The notes below the pieces were generated by a model that had not been told where the DNA came from, did no database searches, and saw only the letters and a program-made list of their open reading frames with translations. Positions 10,501 to 19,035 of a DNA stretch of 64,000 nucleotides are shown piece by piece; position 1 is the first letter of the stretch, and each line of letters begins with the position of its first letter. Source of the DNA: Cladopsammia gracilis (Eukaryota; Cnidaria; Anthozoa; Scleractinia; Dendrophylliidae); NCBI GenBank assembly GCA_022457155.1, contig JAJGOT010000157.1, positions 602,501-666,500 on the forward strand, given 5' to 3'. The position numbers and the translations under genes were made by a program.

Positions 10501-11586
10501 AAACGACCCAAAAGCAAGTACTAGGTATTTAGTTAGCCGGTTATGCAGGACATTACAATCAGTGAGTGAATCACTCTTAGAATTCGCCAACTTAAACCAT
10601 TAGTATCATTTGAATCCTTTACACGTATTTATCATCATCAAAATTTTATTAGCAACTGGAACAATGTCATGGCACTTTGATGTTTGCTTTTGTCAATACT
10701 GTACTAAATAACTGACCAAGTCCCTTAGCTAATACACGAAACACTGACAGGAAAATCTCGTGTGGTTCATCGAAGGGAGAACAAACCTGCAATTAATTTT
10801 TAACAGTTATTTTAGACACACGGGAAGAACTTGAAACAATTGATCTGCATTCATTTCCATCTGTGCCATACGCAGCTAAAAAAAACAATTATTAATAGTT
10901 TCTTGTTCTATTATAGAAACCCGACCATTAGTTTTGGTTTTCATTGACTGCAAATATATGTTTTGGCTTTACAAAGTAATATACTAAAACATCGGCGACA
11001 TTGATTCTTTATAACAGTGGTTACAATTTCATGTTGCCATTCTCTTCTCAAAAGATGACAATGGAGTGAGAGTCTTTATTAGTTTATTTGTTTAGGAGGA
11101 CCGGGAAAGGGGGTGCGGGAAAGAATGGTAGCATATATAGGAATAAGGTAGGGAAGAGTGCTGACCTCTAAAATAATCAAGTTCAGTTGAGTTTGATTGG
11201 TAGGGGAGGGGGAGGGTGGATGAGGGGGGGGGGGGGGGGGGGGGGGGCAGGGCGGTGAAGTATCCACCAGATGTTCTGTTATTTTACTTGTTTCGCTAAA
11301 AACAACGTTTACAAGATGTTCAAAACTGCGTTCGGGTGTCAGAATAAACTGTCTTTGATAAGGAAGATAACTTAAGAGGATAAAAAGAATCCACAGGAGG
11401 AAACCGTAATCACGTTGCAAGCTACTGTAGTTAATAGTAGAATACGTCAAGATGCAAAAATTCGCCGCTAAGACTGTCGGACAAGATAAAAACAAAACTA
11501 AAAAGCATACCTTTTATGCTTCCTAGAGATAATGTTCCACAAGCGAAGATCATAGAGGCATAAAAAAGAAATTTACGACAAAACAT
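2041..11586 (-). CDS. Secreted ZP-N/Ig alternating-module protein (whole gene model)
   Basis: Spliced gene read right to left. It has a signal-peptide exon (11511-11586), a possible small exon (10822-10875), then ZP-N 7196-7537, Ig 6712-6987, ZP-N 6110-6499, Ig 5350-5631, ZP-N 4603-4968, Ig 3167-3436 and ZP-N 2067-2399. Every module exon begins and ends in phase 1, so whole modules can be duplicated or skipped without a frameshift. ZP-N domains are polymerisation/recognition modules of extracellular matrix and gamete coats, and Ig domains mediate binding. The product is therefore probably an extracellular or cell-surface recognition or matrix protein; this role is inference. No ZP-C, transmembrane or GPI segment is visible, so the 3' end may lie beyond the window. 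The 5' part was tandemly duplicated at 12.0-15.1 kb. Confidence 0.7.
3167..3436 (-). CDS. Ig-like module exon 3
   Basis: 270-bp exon with acceptor CCTTTTTAG and donor CCAG|GTAAAA, phase 1-1. It encodes an Ig domain: LRCAF (first Cys), GGEPPVQVSISR (the strand usually holding the core Trp, which is absent here) and DGGFFVCRATD (second Cys). The Trp-less GxPPVxV segment is shared by all three Ig exons, which supports origin by tandem exon duplication. Confidence 0.75.
3525..3570. repeat. Short tandem repeat GTAGAAAATGAAAAAAT
   Basis: Two to three copies of a 16-17 bp AT-rich unit in the intron between Ig3 and ZP-N3. Confidence 0.5.
4521..4567. repeat. (ATT)n microsatellite
   Basis: About 15 ATT units immediately downstream of the ZP-N3 donor, inside an intron of the minus-strand gene. 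Confidence 0.9.
4603..4968 (-). CDS. ZP-N module exon 3
   Basis: 366-bp exon with acceptor AAATTTAG and strong donor ATCG|GTAAGG, phase 1-1. The four ZP-N cysteines are visible in VTCKSDYMDVNLS, QSNCTTFN, LYRCGSRT and FPFGCVYE. LSRLEYSWLDP and the terminal PDIHFPFGCVY match the other copies. It diverges most in the middle, including the segment RPKRPRGSR. Confidence 0.78.
5350..5631 (-). CDS. Ig-like module exon 2
   Basis: 282-bp exon with acceptor TTTTTATTGCAG and donor GGCGG|GTAAGA, phase 1-1. Ig features are VRLVCTFKGGVPPINVILTR and RSYECIATD. It sits between ZP-N2 and ZP-N3 and is homologous to Ig1 and Ig3. Confidence 0.78.
6110..6499 (-). CDS. ZP-N module exon 2 (possible GC donor)
   Basis: 390-bp exon with acceptor TTTTATTAAAAG. 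ZP-N cysteines lie in KIACTRNEM, RDKNCRPYHV, TYGDCKTF and FPFQCRFD. LSRVTFPWLQPGYFDMHL is close to the ZP-N4 motif. No GT donor keeps phase 1. The homologous position reads ACACAG|GCATGC, which would be a GC-AG intron (see findings). A GT donor at GAGCA|GTACAA would break the phase with Ig2. Confidence 0.7.
6655..6673. repeat. Poly-G tract
   Basis: Run of about 19 G, followed by an A-run, just downstream of the Ig1 donor. Low-complexity intron sequence. Confidence 0.9.
6712..6987 (-). CDS. Ig-like module exon 1
   Basis: 276-bp exon with acceptor GTCTTTTTAG and donor TTTG|GTGAGT, phase 1-1. It encodes VELKCAFKYGAPPVNVMISR and EDYGLYTCLAID, the two Ig cysteines with the typical DxGxYxC motif. 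This exon is missing from the duplicated copy: only its first bases and the flanking acceptor (around 12120-12170) remain there. Confidence 0.8.
7196..7537 (-). CDS. ZP-N module exon 1
   Basis: 342-bp exon with acceptor AATCTCTCAACAG and donor AACAG|GTATTA, phase 1-1. ZP-N hallmarks are HVTCAKDFIQLDV, LIDKHCKPFYVNKTHVF, YDCGTKS, DHVIFTN and PDVEVDFRCIYG. This is the closest of the four to a textbook ZP-N (four Cys, CGT motif). A frameshifted paralogue is at 12360-12690. Confidence 0.8.
7765..7804 (+). ncRNA. Hammerhead-ribozyme-like motif (Penelope remnant)
   Basis: Stem I GCCC/GGGC encloses core CTGAAGA (7769-7775), stem II GGTTTG-TTTT-CAAACC, GAAA, a minimal stem III and the cleavage triplet AUU. 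This is the small type found in Penelope-like retroelements. The sequence downstream (about 7840-7890) shares CTTGCCGTAAGGATCAGTTTG with the degenerate remnant at 30.5-30.63 kb. Confidence 0.55.
8071..8836. mobile_element. Palindromic pair of TTAA-flanked elements
   Basis: The sequence from 8359 (GGTGGCTCTGAACCCCACC) to 8836 (GAGCCACC) is bounded by inverted termini and flanked by TTAA on both sides (8355-8358 and 8837-8840). The segment to its left, 8071-8338, is its near-perfect inverted partner and also abuts TTAA (8339-8342), so the whole is a roughly 270-bp-arm palindrome with a 16-20-bp centre. The left outer terminus is missing. Comparison with the tandem copy near 13000 suggests insertion in copy A only, with deletion of some flank. 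Confidence 0.7.
8580..8726. mobile_element. 147-bp MITE nested in the palindrome, 5-bp TSD
   Basis: The element has perfect 15-bp terminal inverted repeats CAGGGACCGCGGAGG / CCTCCGCGGTCCCTG and a GC-rich start. ATTGG is duplicated on both sides (8575-8579, 8727-8731). The left arm of the surrounding palindrome, which lacks the insert, shows the empty site, so the boundaries are internally verified. Confidence 0.85.
8840..10800. other. Intron 5' of ZP-N1, copy A of a tandem duplication
   Basis: No exon is supported. Blocks at about 8840-9660 and 9660-10375 are clearly paralogous to 13050-13850 and 13850-14615, for example the shared segment GATCAGAACTCAGCAAG at about 9900 and 14113. Short open frames are not supported by splice context. 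Confidence 0.55.
10822..10875 (-). CDS. Possible small second exon of ZP-N/Ig gene
   Basis: Acceptor TTTTTTTTAG precedes base 10875. The frame following the signal exon phase gives AYGTDGNECRSIVSSS, with a weak donor CCC|GTGTGT that keeps phase 1 to ZP-N1. The segment falls in the block deleted from copy B. Weak donor and short length make this tentative. Confidence 0.3.
11221..11247. repeat. Poly-G tract
   Basis: Long G-run (about 23 G) in the intron between the signal exon and the possible second exon. It marks the region absent from copy B. Confidence 0.85.
11511..11586 (-). CDS. Signal-peptide exon of ZP-N/Ig gene (copy A)
   Basis: ATG at 11586 followed by a short basic N-terminus (MFCRK) and hydrophobic core (FLFYASMIFACGTLSLG), then donor AAAG|GTATGC in phase 1, compatible with every module exon. 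The near-identical exon at 14790-14865 supports it as functional coding sequence: the frame and donor are conserved while flanks have diverged. Confidence 0.65.
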
Positions 11587-12015
11587 GTTTGGAGTCACGG
11601 TGGATAACGTACTTCCTTAACCTTGCAGGACTTCGGCAAAAATCAACAACGTTTACATAAGTTTTAGAGTTACACCCTGCTATGAGCAACATTCTTGATT
11701 TATGTCCAAATATTCTTGGACTAATGATAGATCCGTAAGTCTTCCGGTTGGTGAATAGTGTAGTAAATATGCCCTTTGCACTTTGGGAGTCACGTGACCT
11801 ACCCCATATTAATTTTTTAGACTCAAGGGGTGGATGGTGAGGGTCGGTGATATTGAGCCCGGAGAGAGGGGAGGGTGGGGAACTGGACGCAGGGAGTGGG
11901 ATTCGGTCAGGGGAGGGTGGGGAACTGGACGCAGGGGGTGGGGGTCGGCGAGGGTCCGAACGTTTCGTATTGACGAGTTGGCTCATGGAGGATCATGGAG
12001 CCTTCATTTTCAAGT
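11586..12015. other. Upstream region of copy A, including GC-rich direct repeat
   Basis: Putative promoter/5' region of the ZP-N/Ig gene. Two copies of a roughly 50-bp G-rich unit (GGGAGGGTGGGGAACTGGACG, about 11868 and 11911). Paralogy to copy B (about 14866-15055) ends near 11820. No TATA box was identified with confidence. Confidence 0.4.
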
Positions 12016-12700
12016 AAAGTAACTTTCCTCCACAGTCTTTCAGTATTAGCCTTAATATACTTTCTTAAAATGTAAAAAGTTCCATTTCGTAGAAAGATGT
12101 AACGGTAAGAGTTATACTTATGACTTTCTTGGGGCTTGAATGTTGTTTATCCAACTGCAGAGGTGCTAAAAAGACAAAAACGTTTCACATTTTAAAGTTA
12201 AAACTTCTACGGTTGCTACATTCACAAAACAGTCATAAAAATAAACAGAGCATATTCCTTGTTTTCTAAATGGACTGTCTAAAACCACTTCAAGTGCTGA
12301 AACTAAACGGCAACCATACCCTAAATATGTTATTTTAAAACGCTTCTTATTCGCTTATTCCTGAGTAATACCTGCTGTTCGCGTGACGTTCTTTCTACCA
12401 TAGATACAACGAAAATCAACTGACCAGCCCCAGTCTCTTCCCTCACCATAAGCGAGTTAGTGAAGATCACGTGATCTTTAGTAAACTTTGACTTTGTACT
12501 GCAGTCATAAAGCGAAGTTCGTATGAAGACATGCGTCTTATTGACATAAAAGGGTTTGCAGTGTTTATCGATGAGGTGCATCTCAAGTTTGGTCTGAACC
12601 TTTTGCCAGAGCTTTGCATTGAGTTTTACATCAAGTTGTATGAAGTCCTTGGCACACGTTACATGACTTAATGAAACGTGGGTCTGTTGACAGATTAAAA
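12015..12700 (-). pseudogene. Duplicated, broken ZP-N exon (copy B)
   Basis: 12018-12115 matches 6553-6650. 12120-12700 matches 6940-7550, so the Ig1 exon body is deleted and only its acceptor end remains. In the ZP-N exon a 28-bp deletion near 12420 (relative to 7231-7258) causes a frameshift after GAGQL, and a small deletion near 12668 breaks the region of the first Cys. Donor and acceptor neighbourhoods are otherwise well preserved, which suggests a fairly recent duplication. Confidence 0.8.
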
Positions 12701-12899
12701 TATACTCAGTTTATCTCAAGTCTCTAAAGTCCACAATATGAAAACAAAAGACTGCTGCTGGGCTCTTTTCTCTCCCTCTCGCTCCCTTTCCCTCTTCTCT
12801 CTCTTGCCTGTGATTTTCGGGCTGATCGGGGTCATAGAAAGCCTTGTTCGAGCTTGCTGTAGTGACATTATTATAATATTCTTCGCACGTTTTCAAAAA

Positions 12900-14615
12900 T
12901 TCACAAGATTTACCGGCTTATTTATCAGTTGTTTTTTTTTTTGGTACAGAACGTTATGAGCGCGAGACATTTTGACTTTTTAAAAAGCGAGACCGAGAGT
13001 CCGAGACTCTGAAACGGCTTAATAAAGAAATCGAGACTCAGAGACTTAAAGAACCGCTCGATAATTACAGTACTGTGAAATTCTTCTAAAATTTGGCGAG
13101 ACACATAATTTGTTTGGGGTGTATGATCTTTCACTTCCAATACTACTCGCTCTATATTTTGATTGTATCTCTATTTTTGGCTGACTAGATCTGTTACAGA
13201 CCCTACGTACAACGGCAACATTTTCGTTCGCGGTCCTTTGCTTCTTATTTTCAAATTTACCCACGTATAATCACTTTTCTCAACACCAATAAAGAGAGCA
13301 TCGCCACTGCCAAACATTTTAACCTCGTTTAAAAAAATTACTCCCTATAATTCAGTTTTTGTCTTTTAGTTTAACAATAGATAGCCTCTTCGGGGAACTC
13401 AGATCCGCGCGTTTTTTTCCTCTCCTTCTTTTTCGCTCTTCTCAGGCTCCTGCTCTCCCCCACTGTCTGAGAACCTGGAGCAAGCTAAACTTTAAGACTG
13501 CAAGAAACATACTGGAGAATTTCCGCGTCATGACCGGTAAGGTCGATGATTCAGTACAAGAACGAAATAGCTGTCCATGGCCCCACACTCCTGGAAATTT
13601 GGCTCTGCGCATGCGTAATGTGCTGTGTAGAGTGCCTCTTGTCGTCTATTGTTCTTAGTAGAATGCAAGGCTTTCAGTTTGGGCTCTATCATGTCGTTGT
13701 CGCGTTAATTGTTCTACGTAGTATCAGCTTTGCTCACTATGTTTGTATTACTATTTTTGGCTGATCAGATCTTCTATAGATCCTACGTACTCCAGCAGCA
13801 TTTTCGTTCGCGGTCCTTTGCTCCTTGTTCTACTAATGTAATAAGGCCAACCAATCTATGGTCACCAGTTTAAGACTTTAATGTGTTTTCAAGGTTGTTG
13901 GGGTTAATAAGTATTATTTCTTAATTGTATTCTTAGCATTCGTATGATTTCGTTCTTTTTATAACTATTAGTTAATATTGCTAATCGATTATGGAGCTAT
14001 TGAAAGCAAATTTTAAATATGAGTCTCTTCCTGTCTCGACTAGCTCTAGACATCTCTAGCTAAAGGCAATAAATGCGGGCAGAACTGACAAAATCTTGTG
14101 TTAAAATTTGTTGATCAGAACTCAGCAAGTTGGTGAATCAATGATCACCTGCTGACAGACTTTTCAGTACTGTACTTCAAAGAGAGCACTTAACTCTTGA
14201 AACAAAAGCACTGGCTGGGGAATTAAATATAACACCACAATAACCTGAAACAATGCTGGCACGGACTTGCGGTTAAAAAGTCACGTTTCTGTGCCATTTA
14301 TCCCATTCACTTTGAAGGCTGTCAACGCAATGAAGAAAAAACGTCTTCGCGTAATATTGAAAAAAAAAAAAAAAAAACGTGCTTCAAAGTACAACTCAGT
14401 AACTTTCATTTAAACGGACCTAACACTGATGTATCTCTCCAACAGACTTACAGCCACATTAACTTGAAAACTAGAGGTTAAACTTGTCTCAGTCGTCTCA
14501 GTCCGCTGTAACTTAAAGTTAATTAACTCAAAGCTCGGCATGGAATTCAACCCTACTGAGTTTTAACAATATTTCATGGTTTTTAATGTTATCACCTCTC
14601 TTTGAGTGTCCACCA
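12900..14615. repeat. Copy B of non-coding part of tandem segmental duplication
   Basis: Collinear with 8000-10375 in the first copy but lacking the palindromic TTAA element. A junction near 14615 jumps to the equivalent of 11260, so about 885 bp (holding the possible second exon) is absent. An A-run at 14361-14377 is low complexity. Confidence 0.7.
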
Positions 14616-14789
14616 GATGTTCGGTGATTTTGATTGTTTCGCTAAAAACAACATTTTACGAGATGTTTAAAACTGCGTCAGGGTATTAATAACAATATTG
14701 CAAAAGGAAAATAAGAGGATAGGAAATCCTAAAATACGCTAAGCTGCAAAGACTGCTAGACACGATAAAAACAAAACTAAAAAGCATAC

Positions 14790-14865
14790 CCTTTTTGCTT
14801 CCTAGAGATAATGTTCCACAAGCGAAGATCACAGAGGCATAAAAAAGAAATTTACGACAAAACAT
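14790..14865 (-). CDS. Duplicated signal-peptide exon (copy B)
   Basis: Same 76-bp exon as 11511-11586: ATG, MFCRKFLFYASVIFACGTLS, donor GGGTATGC in phase 1. Only a few substitutions (M to V, I to K) and no frame damage. Because the downstream copy-B exons are broken, it could be a relic or an alternative first exon spliced to the intact modules below 7.6 kb. Confidence 0.5.
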
Positions 14866-15383
14866 GTTTGGCGTTACTACTTTAACATTACAGGACTTCC
14901 GCCAAAATCAGCGATGTTTACACAAGTTTCAGCGTTACATCCTACAACGAGCAACATTCTTCTCCAACTATTTTTGGATTAATGATAGATCCATAAGATT
15001 TCCGGTTGGTGAATGGTATAGTAAACATGCCCTCGAGAGTCGCGTGAACTACCCCGCATTAAAATTTAGCAATGCAACTTATCAAAACAGTAATGGAAAG
15101 CATACTATTATTAGCAAACCCGGTTATTTTGAGATCGAGACCCGGGGGGCCCCGGGGATCGAGACCACTTACATTTATAAGGTGAGTGGAACATAGTTTT
15201 CATTCAGGTCTTTTCATTTTCACAAAATCTCATTCTTAAATGGGATGGGCGGCGCTGATGCATAAGTCGATAAAAGTGTTTCCGTCTGTGTATAAAGTAT
15301 CTGGTGCTATTTACAGGAGCATTCAAACAGGAAACAAGCCTTGGAAAGCTCTTGTTGTGTTTCCTTTATATACTTTTAATAAT

Positions 15384-15499
15384 ATGAATGAATGAATGAA
15401 TGAATGAATGAATGAGTGAATGAATGAATGAATGAATGAGTGAATGAATGAATGAGTGAAAGAGTGAATGAATGACTGAATGAATGAATGAATGAATGA
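15384..15499. repeat. (GAAT)n microsatellite, probable LINE 3' tail
   Basis: Tetranucleotide array with GTGA variants. On the minus strand it directly follows the LINE end AATAAAGTTAT, so it is best read as the simple-repeat tail of the adjacent non-LTR retrotransposon. Confidence 0.85.
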
Positions 15500-15800
15500 T
15501 AACTTTATTTAGACACGGTAAAAATTCCTTCAACATACAGTTATTAAAAAGATAAAAGAAAGATCTATTATACCTAACTAAACTAACTAACATTAGACTA
15601 ATGATTACAACTAATTACATACTAAAGCTGCTTTTCAAGGATGCCGCGTATAAAACGTATTGAACTCATTCAAAACTGTAGTGACTCAGTTTACGTTTAA
15701 AATCATTTAAAGACACTGCAGATCGTAGATCATGGGATAGGCTGTTCCGACAACCAAGCTCCACCATAAGAGAAATTTTCATAACCTAACACAATTCCAG
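15500..15800 (-). mobile_element. CR1/L2-like LINE 3' end
   Basis: On the minus strand, 15800 to 15690 encodes the typical C-terminal reverse-transcriptase tail RNSLSHDLRSAVSLNDFKRK followed by a stop, a short 3' UTR and AATAAAG plus a tetranucleotide tail. It is 5'-truncated; the remainder is not found upstream. Confidence 0.65.
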
Positions 15801-16414
15801 TGATCTGTTGGAATTCTGTTGGAATCTGAGTATCTTTTAAAATTATTATTTAAAGGCCTTAAAGTGGCGGAAGGACTTGAAGTATGGAAGCTTATTCTCC
15901 GATTTCATAAGTTAGACAGTTTCTTTATAACCTTTGTAGGAACAATTGTCTTTTTCGGAAACTGGAAACTGGTACTATTTTAGTATTCAAGATAACATTT
16001 CAGTCGATCCTTCCGAAACGTTATGGATTTATTTCTCCATCATTGTTAAGGAAATTTAAGGTGAAATCATGATCTTGTGAAGAAAACGCTTTCTTTCGAA
16101 GTTATATTTGTGTATCCGATCCGTTTATTGGTTTCCTAACAGCTTATATATTACTAAAACAAGCCATTGGACCTTGACCTGACCGCTAAATCGATAGGAA
16201 AGGATAATATTGGCTATCCACGCTTATTACTCGGTCACGGCATGACATGTTTAGTTTGGGAACAGTTCGATGTTTGGCCGTTTGCCACTGTTGTGATTTA
16301 CACGTGCACATCGCTGGAGACCGATCTTTGCTCACAGCTCTGTGCTTGATCGAATAGCTGCATAAATGAGATATGTGAAGTGCCATCAAGTCTCATCATG
16401 TTTCGGTCAGCTAT

Positions 16415-16459
16415 CTCGCACTGATGAATCCTAAGAAGGGCGAAACAGCTGTCTGCGAG
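16415..16459 (+). ncRNA. Hammerhead ribozyme, canonical core
   Basis: Stem I CTCGCA / TGCGAG (6 bp, perfect), core CTGATGA (16421-16427), stem II TCCT-AAGA-AGGG with one G-U pair, GAAA, very short stem III CAG/CUG and cleavage triplet GUC. All conserved core nucleotides are present. Short stem III hammerheads of this type occur in Penelope-like elements and retrozymes and usually act as dimers. No intact host element is recognised around it. Confidence 0.65.
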
Positions 16460-16645
16460 TTCTATTAGTTTTGAGCGCTAAACATGTCTGACAGTCCAGC
16501 CAACCGCATTTCTGCGCTGTTAAAGTGTGCAGTGCCTCTGGCTCTATTGGCGATCTTTAGTGATACTAGAGGATACTAAACTGATAACCATTTTCAGACC
16601 TGACCCCTTACTTGATATTTATTTTCAGATAAAAAGGACGCCTGT

Positions 16646-16646
16646 A

Positions 16647-16694
<48 letters not shown>

Positions 16695-16709
16695 TAATAT
16701 CCAAAACTT

Positions 16710-16756
<47 letters not shown>
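16646..16756. repeat. Two (AAT)n microsatellites
   Basis: Arrays at 16646-16693 and 16711-16756, separated by 17 bp. Confidence 0.9.
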
Positions 16757-16757
<1 letters not shown>

Positions 16758-17029
16758 GTGGAAGGTAAGGTGCTGCGAGCAGATGGTCTAGTTCTAAAGC
16801 ATCATATTTCTTAATTAACCGAAAAAATATTGGGAGATATTCGGTAGTAATGTCCAAAATTGATTGTAGTAAAGAGGAAGGAATGTGTTCATTACCAGTT
16901 TTAGTAAGTCTTCGGTGTCTTTTGATTTAGGTATTAGGAGTCGAAATATGTAGGCCAAATAAACTAACGCGTACAACAAGAAGAACAATGACAACGGCTA
17001 AGTGTAAATGAATGTCTTTTAATAATGTA

Positions 17030-17160
17030 TATGTTTGCGACCATAATGGGTCGTTTAGCACATTGGCCACCGAGCGCATTCGCTCAGTTCGTTTTTCTGC
17101 GATCACAATGGGTCGCTTGACACACTGGCCATGTACCGAGCACATTCGCTCAGTTCAGTT
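17030..17160. repeat. Imperfect direct repeat of about 70 bp
   Basis: CATAATGGGTCGTTTAGCAC (17041) recurs as ACAATGGGTCGCTTGACACA (17105), each followed by CATTCGCTCAGTTC. Function unknown. Confidence 0.6.
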
Positions 17161-17259
17161 TGTTTGTCACAGATCAGAGCAAATCGGCTCATCTCGTGAT
17201 TCGGTTTGTAGGTCGTTTCATTTCGCTCCTTTTCGGCATGATTTGCAACACGTAACACG

Positions 17260-18120
17260 GTAACAAAGCAGTACTGTTGAGGCCAATCCTCAACAATAGA
17301 ACAGTTTGTTTCTTAAGTCCGTTCCAATCCGTTTGTAATTTATGCTCCCGGCATGCTAGGCGCGCGCTTCTCGGTGTCGTCGTGAAAGGAGAAACAAAAC
17401 CATGCGCTTTGTAACAAGCTAGTGCGGAGTTCTCATCGTATGGTAAGTCTTTCAGAGCTCGTGTGTTTAGATATTCCACCCCAACAGTGATCTAGTGTTT
17501 TCTCGCGTAGGTTTTTACAGCACGGTGAAGTGAGACTCCAAATGTGACCGGTTGTGTTCAAGAAAATGTGATCACGTGTACGTGCAGCGCTTGATTAAAG
17601 TTCAGTTTTCAAGATCCTTTGTGTTGTGAATTAAAGCGCGTTTGTCCCCTCGACAAGTACAAATTATACTCACCAAATACAGAAAGTTAAAAATTCATCC
17701 TACAACCTACACGATCGACGAACACGTCAGGCCTATGTTAGAGCTCGCGAAGGGAAAGCACGTGCTTGAGTCAGCGTTGCAATGGTCAGCTGTGCTGTTG
17801 AATCGCACGAAAGCGATGCAAAATGTTCCACAATCACACGTAGAGAATCAAACCGGTATCTCAGTTAAATAGGACTGCTGCAAGTGAGCGAGAAGCAAAA
17901 TATTTACATGATTTACTTTAATTATATAGTGTTATTTTCAACAAGTGCCCAATAGCGCTTTACCAATAACATATATAGCTACATAAATAATATTGACAAG
18001 GTAAAACTAATTTATATTAAAGTAAAAAATATATATTTCTTATAATTTGCTAATAAGGTTAATTCTTAGCTTCTGTTATACACGATTTTAAAAAGGAAGG
18101 TCTCGAAGTGAAGAGCAGCA
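17260..18120. other. Intergenic DNA, no recognised gene
   Basis: A 76-codon open frame at 17642-17872 (plus) has no recognisable domain and no splice support. The rest is AT-rich. Confidence 0.35.
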
Positions 18121-18185
18121 TACGAGAAAGTTCTACAATCGCATGCGCGCAATTTAGAAGTCGATTGAGTTCAGTATAACTCTAA

Positions 18186-18542
18186 GGCTATGTCTACACT
18201 ATACCGGATAGCTCTTGCGCCAGCACGAAAACCATACCGGATAGGCCTTTCGTTCACACATGAAACGCTAGTTTCGGAACGATTTTTGTTCCGTAGCGCC
18301 GCTGCGACGCGACGCTCGTGAAAGTGAATCGTCACATCGGATAGATTCTCGTGCCACTCTCTGGGACAGTGTGAAAGGCAATCGAACCGAACCGTAGCGG
18401 AAGTCAACAACTAGGAGGGAGGATTGAAACACACTGAAAAAAAGTAAATATCCAGTTCTGGGTCGTTTCTGTTCACACCATTGAGGCCGGAGTATCCCTT
18501 ATGTCGACATGATAAGCTATCCGGTATAGTGTAGACATAGCC
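18186..18542. mobile_element. Harbinger-type MITE, TAA target duplication
   Basis: 357-bp element with 28-bp terminal inverted repeats starting GGCTATGTCTACACTATACC and ending GGTATAGTGTAGACATAGCC. TAA flanks both ends (18183-18185, 18543-18545). 3-bp TWA duplications are characteristic of PIF/Harbinger elements. No transposase. Confidence 0.75.
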
Positions 18543-18579
18543 TAATTTAATTGGTCGTACGCAGATTCCCTGGCCTGGG

Positions 18580-18790
18580 TTCATAATAGACCTCTTTAGC
18601 TTGTACATTTTGTTTTCCCAATGTAGGTCATGTGATGTTACCCTAGAGAACTGTTTCTTTTAAATTTTGTTTTCTTCACGTGCATATGTATGCATAATTT
18701 ATGAAAAGACAAAGAACAAATTCCCTTGAGAACATCACATGACCTACAATGGGAAAACAAAATGTACAAGCTAAAGAGGTCTATTGCCGA
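18580..18790. mobile_element. Inverted-repeat MITE with roughly 50-bp arms
   Basis: AATAGACCTCTTTAGCTTGT (18586) to GTAGGTCATGTGAT is mirrored by ATCACATGACCTAC to ACAAGCTAAAGAGGTCTATT (ending 18784). The loop is about 80 bp. No target duplication was identified. Confidence 0.7.
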
Positions 18791-19035
18791 TAAGGTCCCA
18801 GAAGCGTTTGGGAGACGGTTTTCTATCAAAGAGTTCAACCACTGCCGTGAAGAAAAATACGCTTTTCGTTTATCTCCACTGAGCAATGAAAGAATAACTG
18901 AATACAGAGACAAACTTTTACCACCCTTCTCGGCTTATCATCACATGGTGCTCTCGACACAACCTACCCCCAAGAGTATTTAAGACCTGCATTGTCATGT
19001 ATATAAACCAAGTAAATGACCGGCGTCGTACTTAA

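Noticed and set aside
15366..15593. His/Ser/Ile-rich ORF
   Set aside because: Translation of the (GAAT)n tail of a LINE.
18171..18608. Two minus-strand ORFs
   Set aside because: They lie within or across the Harbinger-type MITE ends.
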